From Oceanobacillus caeni (GTDB lineage: Bacteria > Bacillota > Bacilli > Bacillales > Amphibacillaceae): a DNA stretch of 64,000 bases. The notes beneath the pieces are model-generated. The model saw only the letters and a list, made by a program, of their open reading frames with translations, did not search any database and was not told the origin of the DNA. This document shows, one piece after another, positions 56,002-64,000 of the stretch. How positions within the stretch are numbered: position 1 is the stretch's first letter; each line of letters starts with the position of its first letter. The position numbers and the translations under genes were made by a program. The stretch is taken from assembly GCF_019037185.1 (NCBI RefSeq), contig NZ_JAHHXM010000005.1, positions 62,001-126,000 on the forward strand. The letters run 5' to 3'.

Positions 56002-58665
56002 TTATTCTTTATTTGATCTTTTGAAAGCAAATAACACAGTCGGTATTGCACTAAGTGCACCGATTAATAACCAATCTTTTAACGGTAAGCTTGTAGTGTG
56101 GAAAATAGGTTGTAATGGTTCCCAATAAATAACAACTAATAGTAGTAAAATAGATGATAGTACCGCCACAACAAGGTATATATTACCAAAGGGATTCCTA
56201 TCAAAAATAGAATTCTCCGCTCTACAATCAAATACATGGATTAATTGTGCCATAACTAAAGTTGTAAATGCAACGGTTTGTGCGTATACCAGATTTTCAG
56301 GAGTATTTTGATACGTAACCATAAAGGCTATCAATGTAACCAAACCAATTAATATCCCTCGGCTAATTATTTTGAAACCTAATCCCCTTGAAAAAACTCC
56401 TTCTTTTGGATTTCGTGGCGGTTGTTTCATTGCATTTTCTTCCGCTTTATCTAGTCCAAGCGCCATCGCCGGAAGTCCATCTGTCACTAAATTCACCCAT
56501 AAAATTTGCACCGGTACTAAAGGTAGTGGTAATGCGAGTAACATAGCAAATAACATCACTAATATTTCCCCGACGTTGGAAGCTAATAAATAACGGATAA
56601 ACTTCCTTATGTTTTCATAAATATTTCTACCTTCTTTAATGGCTGATTTAATAGTAGCAAAGTTGTCATCCATTAAAACAAGGGAGGATGCTTCTTTTGT
56701 TACATCCGTACCATTGATCCCCATACTAATGCCAATATCACTAGCTTTAATTGCTGGTGCGTCATTTACGCCATCACCAGTCATAGCTACAATATGACCT
56801 TTCTCTTGAAAGGCTTTAACAATTTTTAATTTATGCTCAGGGGTTACTCTAGCAAATACATACGTATCATCGATAATATCTTCTAATTCCTCTACCGACA
56901 TTTGATTTAATTGATGCCCTTCTAAAACTAGTCCATTTTCTGGTAACAAATTTAAATTTCTAGCAATAGCACTTGCTGTATTTACATGATCTCCAGTAAT
57001 CATAACTGTCTTAATTCCGGCTTGTCTACATTCTTCAATCGCAGCTTTCACTTCTTTTCTTGGTGGATCAATCATTCCATAAAGACCAATAAATGTTAAT
57101 TCCTTTTCTAAAAACGCATCATCTAGTGTATCTTTTGTGGTTAAGGGTCGGATACCAATAGCTATTGTTCTTAATGCGTTATTCGCCATATCTTTAATGG
57201 CCATTTCAATTTTCACTTTATCTTCTTTTTTTAGAACTTCTCTATTTTTATCTTTTAATTGAAAAGAAGTTCGAGGTAGCAATACATCTGGTGCACCTTT
57301 TGTAATTAATAATCGCTTTCCATTCTCATCTTCCACAATGACACTCATTCTTTTTCTATCTGAATCAAAGGGAATTTCCTTTATAATTTTAAACTTTTCC
57401 TCATCAATTGGTTTTAACCCTATTTTTCTAGCAGCAACTAATAATGCTCCGTCTGTAGGATCACCATCTATAAAATATTTCCCCTTTTTAACCATTAAAG
57501 AAGAATTATTACACAGTGTTCCATATAATAGCATTTTTCTTAAATTCGGATAATCAGTTTCTACCTTTTTATTATTTAAAAAGAAATCTCCATGGATATC
57601 ATAACCGTCACCACTTACATATATATGTTTACCATTTAAGAATAATTCTTTTACAGTCATTTGATTCTCTGTCATCGTTCCTGTTTTATCAGAACAAATA
57701 ACGGAGGCTGTACCTAGAGTCTCTACAGCAGATAATTTTCTTACGATAGCTTTTTTTCTAATCATTCTTTGTACACCTAATGACAGAGCAACCGTCACAA
57801 TTGCAGGTAAACCTTCTGGGATAGCTGCAACTGCAAGGGATACACCGGCTAAGAACATATCATATGTTGGTTTTCCTTCAAGAACCCCTAATACAACAAC
57901 TAATGCGGTTAACAATAGTGCTACCACTATGAGTATTTTACCTAATTCCGCTAGTCTTCTTTCTAATGGGGTTGGGGTTTTCTTCGTATTGGCCATTAAT
58001 GAAGCAATTTGACCCATAACGGTGTTCATACCTGTACCAACAACAACACCGATTCCCGACCCTCTAGTTACAAGCGTTCCCATGAATCCCATATTTGTTT
58101 GGTCTTGAGCGTCTAAGTGGTCTTTCCGAATGGCTGTGGCATGCTTAACAACTGGGAGTGATTCCCCAGTAAGAGCGGATTCTTCTGTTTCCATGCTATT
58201 TGACTTCGTAATTCGTACATCTGCAGGAACCCGATCCCCACTATTCATTCGAACAATATCTCCAACTACTACCTCTCTTGAAGGAATCTTCTCCCATTTT
58301 CCTTCCCTTAGAACATTTGCCATTGGTGCAGATAATTCCTTGAGTTTTTCCAATGATTTTTCTGCTTTTTGCTCCTGGAAATAACCGATCAGCCCATTTA
58401 CTAATACAATGATCATAATCGCAATAGCATCGACGTATTCACCAAGTAAACCAGCGATCAATGTCGCCGCAAGCAATACAATGACCATAAAATCTTGAAA
58501 CTGCTTTAAGAAAATAAGCCATCTTGGTGTATGTTTTTGTGATTTAAGCTCGTTCTCACCATATTGTTTCCGACGTTCCTCAACTTGTTTTTTGTTTAAT
58601 CCTTTACTTGATAAAACATGTAACTTCTGTTCTACCTTTTCTACATCTAATTGATACCACTTCAT
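56002..58665 (-). CDS. yloB: P-type Ca2+-transporting ATPase (YloB-like)
   Basis: A 887-residue P2A ATPase that most likely expels Ca2+. Order of domains: N-terminal cation ATPase domain, two membrane helices (about 62-100), actuator with TGES, helices 3-4 with the ion-site VAAIPEGLPAIV, phosphorylation motif CSDKTGTMT (about 336), nucleotide domain with KGAPD, TGDGVNDAPAIKASD, and six more helices with LWVNLVTDGLPAMALGLDK. The start ATG at 58665 has GGAGGA 7 nt upstream; the frame is open 50 codons earlier without a ribosome binding site. It is back to back with rqcH. Confidence 0.95.
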   Translation of the reverse strand: MKWYQLDVEKVEQKLHVLSSKGLNKKQVEERRKQYGENELKSQKHTPRWLIFLKQFQDFMVIVLLAATLIAGLLGEYVDAIAIMIIVLVNGLIGYFQEQKAEKSLEKLKELSAPMANVLREGKWEKIPSREVVVGDIVRMNSGDRVPADVRITKSNSMETEESALTGESLPVVKHATAIRKDHLDAQDQTNMGFMGTLVTRGSGIGVVVGTGMNTVMGQIASLMANTKKTPTPLERRLAELGKILIVVALLLTALVVVLGVLEGKPTYDMFLAGVSLAVAAIPEGLPAIVTVALSLGVQRMIRKKAIVRKLSAVETLGTASVICSDKTGTMTENQMTVKELFLNGKHIYVSGDGYDIHGDFFLNNKKVETDYPNLRKMLLYGTLCNNSSLMVKKGKYFIDGDPTDGALLVAARKIGLKPIDEEKFKIIKEIPFDSDRKRMSVIVEDENGKRLLITKGAPDVLLPRTSFQLKDKNREVLKKEDKVKIEMAIKDMANNALRTIAIGIRPLTTKDTLDDAFLEKELTFIGLYGMIDPPRKEVKAAIEECRQAGIKTVMITGDHVNTASAIARNLNLLPENGLVLEGHQLNQMSVEELEDIIDDTYVFARVTPEHKLKIVKAFQEKGHIVAMTGDGVNDAPAIKASDIGISMGINGTDVTKEASSLVLMDDNFATIKSAIKEGRNIYENIRKFIRYLLASNVGEILVMLFAMLLALPLPLVPVQILWVNLVTDGLPAMALGLDKAEENAMKQPPRNPKEGVFSRGLGFKIISRGILIGLVTLIAFMVTYQNTPENLVYAQTVAFTTLVMAQLIHVFDCRAENSIFDRNPFGNIYLVVAVLSSILLLLVVIYWEPLQPIFHTTSLPLKDWLLIGALSAIPTVLFAFKRSNKE

Positions 58666-58782
58666 CCTCATTCCTCCGCGATCATTATAGTACATGAAAT
58701 TCATCCATTTGTTCATAGTTCTATCAATGTGTGTTCGAACAACCTCTATTAGATATCTATGCATACTTGTCCCAAAAAATGC

Positions 58783-58788
58783 TATAAT
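58783..58788 (+). promoter_or_regulatory. Extended -10 promoter of rqcH
   Basis: TGCTATAAT is a perfect extended -10 element; no good -35 box is seen. It lies 20 bp before the rqcH ATG, so the leader would be very short and mostly ribosome binding site. Confidence 0.6.
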
Positions 58789-58808
58789 TGCTGAGGGAGG
58801 TGAATGAA

Positions 58809-60512
58809 ATGCCATTTGATGGTATTGTCACTAGAGCTGTAACAGAGGAACTTAAAAAGGACCTTATTCCTGGAAGGATTACGAAAATATATCAACCAAC
58901 TCCAACCGAACTTGTTTTCACCGTTCGTAGTAAGGGTAAAAATCATTCATTACTATTATCCATTCACCCTACTTATGCTCGCTTTCATATTACGGAAGAT
59001 ATTTACAAAAATCCTAAAGAAGCACCCATGTTTTGTATGGTATTAAGGAAATATTTGTCGGGAGCAATCATTGAAGCAATAGAACAAAAAGGTATGGAAA
59101 GAATTATAACGTTTACCATACAATCTAAAAATGAAATTGGCGATATTAGTCAAAAATTACTCATTTTTGAGCTAATGGGTAAGCATAGTAATGTGATGCT
59201 TGTCGATAAAGAAAAGGGACATATCTTGGATAGTTTGAAACATATCCCTATCTCACAAAATAGACACCGAATCATTTTACCAGGTCAAAAGTATATATTA
59301 CCTCCTGATCAAAATAAAATGAATCCATTAGAGATTAATAGTGAAGATTTCATAAAACGTTTAGATTTTAATGCTGGAAAAATGGATATGCAATTTGTTC
59401 AAACACTAGAAGGGTTTTCACCTTTTATAGCTAAAGAGCTGCTACACCGAATTGGCTTTGGCTCCACTTCAGTTTATACGGATAAATTTAACGAGATTAA
59501 AGAACAATTAATTGAGAACAAATATGTACCTGCCATTTATCGAAACAATAAAGAAGACTTTCACGTTATCCCTATCTCGTCATTTTCGGGAGATGTAGAG
59601 TATTTTGAAGATGTGAACAAAATGCTCGATGCCTTTTACTCAGGTAAAGCAGAGCGAGACCGAGTAAAACAACAAGCAAAAGATTTATATCGATTTATCC
59701 ATAATGAAAAAAACAAAAATGAGAGAAAATTAAAGAAGCATGAAAAGACCATTAAAAAAGCAGAGAATGCTGAAGAGTATCAACGACTAGGAGAATTACT
59801 CACAGCCCACATGCATCTTATTTCTAAAGGGGATAAAGAAGTAAAAGTTTTAGATTATTATGATCCTGAACAAAAGGAACGAATAATTCCCCTAAATCCT
59901 AATAAATCACCTAGTGAAAATGCGCAAAATTATTTCAAGACCTATCATAAATTAAAAACATCTAAACATGTTGTAGAAAAAGAAATTGAAAAAACGAAAG
60001 AGGAAATTTCTTACTTCGATCAATTACTTCAGCAGATGGATGTTGCAGGTGTAGAAGATATTGAAGAAATACGGGAGGAATTAAGAGAAGAAGGTTATTT
60101 AAAGAAACAAAAGAAAGATAAGAAGAAAAACAAGCCTTCTAAACCAGTCCCTGAAAAATATATATCTTCCGACGATACGGAAATTCTTGTAGGAAAAAAT
60201 AATAAACAGAATGAATACTTAACAATGCGACTAGCACGACGCGATGAGATTTGGCTTCACACGAAAGACATCCCTGGTTCCCATGTGATTATTCGTTCAT
60301 CTGAACCTAGTCAAAAAACGTTGGAAGAAGCAGCCGTCATTGCAGCATTTTTCAGTAAATCTCAGAATTCCTCTTCTGTCCCTGTAGATTATACGAAGGT
60401 AAGACATGTTAAAAAACCAAACGGAGCCAAACCAGGCTTTGTTATATATGAAAATCAGAAAACGTTATTCGTAACACCATCGAAGGATATTGTTAATGGG
60501 TTAAAAGCTTGA
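58809..60512 (+). CDS. rqcH: Ribosome quality-control NFACT protein RqcH (FbpA/YloA)
   Basis: RqcH binds stalled 50S-peptidyl-tRNA and brings Ala-tRNA to add C-terminal alanine tails that mark failed chains for ClpXP. The product is 567 residues: NFACT-N (about 1-170), HhH and coiled-coil part (CC-M, about 270-440, very Lys/Glu rich) and NFACT-R (from about 450, TEILVGKNNKQNEYLTMRLA, DEIWLHTKDIPGSHVII). The start ATG at 58809 follows GGGAGGTG. Position 97-98 is E-R; the corresponding D-R pair is needed for tailing in studied enzymes. Confidence 0.95.
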   Translation: MPFDGIVTRAVTEELKKDLIPGRITKIYQPTPTELVFTVRSKGKNHSLLLSIHPTYARFHITEDIYKNPKEAPMFCMVLRKYLSGAIIEAIEQKGMERIITFTIQSKNEIGDISQKLLIFELMGKHSNVMLVDKEKGHILDSLKHIPISQNRHRIILPGQKYILPPDQNKMNPLEINSEDFIKRLDFNAGKMDMQFVQTLEGFSPFIAKELLHRIGFGSTSVYTDKFNEIKEQLIENKYVPAIYRNNKEDFHVIPISSFSGDVEYFEDVNKMLDAFYSGKAERDRVKQQAKDLYRFIHNEKNKNERKLKKHEKTIKKAENAEEYQRLGELLTAHMHLISKGDKEVKVLDYYDPEQKERIIPLNPNKSPSENAQNYFKTYHKLKTSKHVVEKEIEKTKEEISYFDQLLQQMDVAGVEDIEEIREELREEGYLKKQKKDKKKNKPSKPVPEKYISSDDTEILVGKNNKQNEYLTMRLARRDEIWLHTKDIPGSHVIIRSSEPSQKTLEEAAVIAAFFSKSQNSSSVPVDYTKVRHVKKPNGAKPGFVIYENQKTLFVTPSKDIVNGLKA

Positions 60513-60513
60513 T

Positions 60514-60544
60514 AAGCAAGCATTCTAATAAAGAATGCTTGCTT
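60514..60544 (+). terminator. Terminator of rqcH
   Basis: A perfect 12-bp stem AAGCAAGCATTC/GAATGCTTGCTT with a 7-nt loop and ATTTATT behind it. It could also serve the convergent LysR gene. Confidence 0.88.
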
Positions 60545-60590
60545 ATTTATTAGAATGCTATGGCAAGAAGAAAGTTTTACACTTCCCGAT

Positions 60591-61451
60591 CTACAAAAAA
60601 TTTGTAGACGTTAAGGCAGTAATAAAACGATCCACTTGTGGTAATTTCCTTACCCCTTCTTGAAAACAGATCCATGTATCACGTGTAACCGGCTTCCCGT
60701 CTACTTCCAATGGGACATGCGGATACTCATCTTTCATTGAATCCGAAACACTCTCTGGTAATACGGCCATTCCAATACCTTGTTTCATAAACTGTTTACA
60801 CGTTTCAATTTGATCCACTGTCATCATTTTCAATGGCTTAATTTTATCTTGATGAAAATATAACCAATTATCCACTTGATCATGCATACTATCATCACTA
60901 TTAAATGAGATTAACGGGCGTTCCTTTAATTTGTCTTTCGGGAATTCTTCCGTATCAAAAATATAAAGTGGGTCAGAAAACAAATGAATACAAGTACTAT
61001 TTTTTAACTTTTCACCTCGAATAATGCTTACATGGTATTTTTTAAAGTTTCGCATAATGTCTTCACTAATCCCTGTGACTAGATCAATCGTTACTTTTGG
61101 ATACTTTGTTATGTATTCTCCTAAAATAGCCGGTAAAAAACGTTGACTTATAAGGGAAGAGCAAGCAATGGATAATGTTCCTTGGACATCATGACTGGAT
61201 TTGGCTAATTCATTTTTTAATTTTTTTTCATTGTCAACAATCTCTTTCGCATAATTTAATATAATCTCACCACTTGGTGTAGGTAACAATTCTTTAGATG
61301 TACGAATGAATATTTGTTCTCCAAAATAATCTTCCATATATTTAAGCCTTTGCGTTACAGCTGGTTGTGAAACTAATATTACTTTAGCTGTACCTCTAAT
61401 CGTTCCAATTTCATTCAACTTTAACAGTAATTCATAATCTTCTATTTTCAT
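60591..61451 (-). CDS. LysR-family transcriptional regulator
   Basis: A 286-residue LysR-type regulator. The N-terminal winged HTH (YELLLKLNEIGTIRGTAKVI, then LVSQPAVTQRLKYMEDYFGE, residues 6-50) is followed by a ligand-binding domain (about 90-280). The conserved FIRTSKELLPTPSGEIIL links them. I cannot name the effector or targets. It is expressed from its own promoter right after the pyr operon terminator, so it does not belong to the pyr transcript. Unlike many LysR genes it has no divergent partner; rqcH is convergent to it. In Bacillus subtilis this place holds cysH-type genes. Confidence 0.88.
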   Translation of the reverse strand: MKIEDYELLLKLNEIGTIRGTAKVILVSQPAVTQRLKYMEDYFGEQIFIRTSKELLPTPSGEIILNYAKEIVDNEKKLKNELAKSSHDVQGTLSIACSSLISQRFLPAILGEYITKYPKVTIDLVTGISEDIMRNFKKYHVSIIRGEKLKNSTCIHLFSDPLYIFDTEEFPKDKLKERPLISFNSDDSMHDQVDNWLYFHQDKIKPLKMMTVDQIETCKQFMKQGIGMAVLPESVSDSMKDEYPHVPLEVDGKPVTRDTWICFQEGVRKLPQVDRFITALTSTNFL

Positions 61452-61486
61452 AGCAGTCTATCCTTTAATCGTATTATTTAGAACTA

Positions 61487-61516
61487 ATTATATGGGATAT
61501 GTTTCACTTAATCCAA
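61487..61516 (-). promoter_or_regulatory. Promoter of the LysR regulator gene
   Basis: TTGGAT (61511-61516) and a perfect TATAAT (61487-61492) are 18 nt apart on the minus strand, about 35 bp upstream of the ATG. Confidence 0.65.
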
Positions 61517-61528
61517 TTTCAATATCGC

Positions 61529-61567
61529 AATAAAAAAACGCTCATGTGACAATGTCCCATGAACGCT
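61529..61567 (-). terminator. Terminator of the pyr operon
   Basis: On the minus strand AGCGTTCATG pairs with CATGAGCGTT (two G-U pairs) and is followed by seven T. It lies 6 bp after the pyrE stop. Confidence 0.85.
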
Positions 61568-61572
61568 GATTA

Positions 61573-62183
61573 TTATAGATTATCACGCCACTCTAGTAAT
61601 TCTTTCTTTTGTTGATTATTTAGTTTATCATCTTCAACTAACGCGTCAATTAATTCGTCAAAATTAGTAATCGTTGAAAAAGAAAGGTTTGCAGCTTCAA
61701 ATTGTTGTGTTGCTTTTTTCAAACCATAGGAAAAAATGGCAAATACATCTAAAATCTTAGCCCCTTCTTTTTCAAGGGCCTTAGCTGATTCAATGGAAGA
61801 ACCACCTGTTGATATTAGATCTTCAATGACCAATACTTTTTGTCCTTCTTTAATTTCTCCTTCGATTTGATTACCTTTCCCATGGCCTTTTGGCTTAGAG
61901 CGTACATATACCATTGGAAGATCAAGTCTTTCAGCTAGCCAAGCCGCGTGTGGAATACCTGCCGTAGCACAACCAGCAATAACTTCGGGTTGTTCATCCA
62001 TTTCTTTTATTTTTTGAACAAATGCCTCTACAATTTTTCTGCGTATGGTTGGATAAGACATCGTTAATCTGTTGTCACAATAAATTGGTGACTTAATACC
62101 TGAAGTCCAAGTAAAATATTCATTCGGATTAATTTGTACTGCTTTCATTTCTAATAAATCACGCGCTAGGTCTTGACTTAATG

Positions 62184-62187
<4 letters not shown>
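61573..62187 (-). CDS. pyrE: Orotate phosphoribosyltransferase
   Basis: PyrE joins orotate to PRPP to give OMP. The product is 204 residues with the PRPP-binding motif [16 protein letters not shown] (about 120) and the flexible loop [12 protein letters not shown]. The ATG at 62187 overlaps the pyrF stop (ATGA); a GTG four codons earlier is in frame. Last gene of the pyr operon. Confidence 0.97.

Positions 62188-64000
<1,813 letters not shown>

Noticed and set aside
60591-61451. LysR regulator as controller of the pyr operon
   Set aside because: It has its own promoter after the pyr terminator. Bacillus pyr genes are usually controlled by PyrR attenuation, whose sites would lie outside the window.

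Overview
The window is a contiguous piece of a low-GC, Gram-positive, spore-forming, flagellated chromosome of the Bacillaceae. By gene order and codon use it looks closest to Oceanobacillus, Virgibacillus and relatives, though the genus is inferred and not proven. The evidence is the classic Bacillus-type order from the pyr operon through the cell-division and translation block to codY and fla/che, the presence of the 26-residue sporulation peptide SpoVM, and AGGAGG-type ribosome binding sites with many TTG and GTG starts. Nearly every gene is on the minus strand, so transcription runs from high to low coordinates. Only rqcH, rpmB and a small DUF1128 gene are on the plus strand.

Layout from the right edge leftwards: pyrK(partial)-pyrD-pyrF-pyrE (UMP synthesis, stop/start overlaps); a LysR regulator; rqcH (plus strand); a Ca2+ P-type ATPase; remA-gmk-rpoZ; coaBC-priA-fmt-rsmB; the signalling and ribosome block prpC-prkC-rsgA-rpe-thiN; spoVM; rpmB (plus strand); yloU-yloV; recG; the FapR-controlled lipid operon fapR-plsX-fabD-fabG-acpP with rnc; a 2.7 kb block with a 3-hydroxyacyl-CoA dehydrogenase, an isocitrate/isopropylmalate/tartrate dehydrogenase homologue and a decayed membrane protein; smc-ftsY-ylxM-ffh (chromosome condensation and SRP); rpsP-khpA-ylqD-rimM-trmD-rplS (ribosome); lepB-rbgA-rnhB-ylqG-ylqH; sucCD; dprA-topA; xerC-hslV-hslU-codY; and the start of the fla/che operon, flgB-flgC-fliE-fliF-fliG-fliH-fliI(partial).

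Most of the window is ordinary core genome. What stands out is a set of short, GC-richer, structured dispersed repeats in the intergenic gaps. Family A has four copies with TGTTCAAAAAG-type inverted ends. Family B has three copies starting GATAAAGAAGACTTCC. Family C has five copies whose terminal stem is kept by compensatory changes. The families exchange internal modules, and two copies touch or encode the ends of neighbouring genes (dprA, sucD).

Compared with the Bacillus subtilis 168 order as I remember it, trmFO, rlmN, def, sdaAB-sdaAA and yloC are absent from their usual places. The rnc-smc junction has been opened by the metabolic block, which has a near-identical 39-bp sequence at each side. 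Point oddities in core proteins include RqcH E97 where D is expected, a Met in the G4 motif of RbgA, HslV with Thr instead of Ser after the initiator Met, and a probable CTG start for YlqG. I found no mobile element with a transposase, no CRISPR array, no tRNA or rRNA gene, and no clear new multi-gene system.
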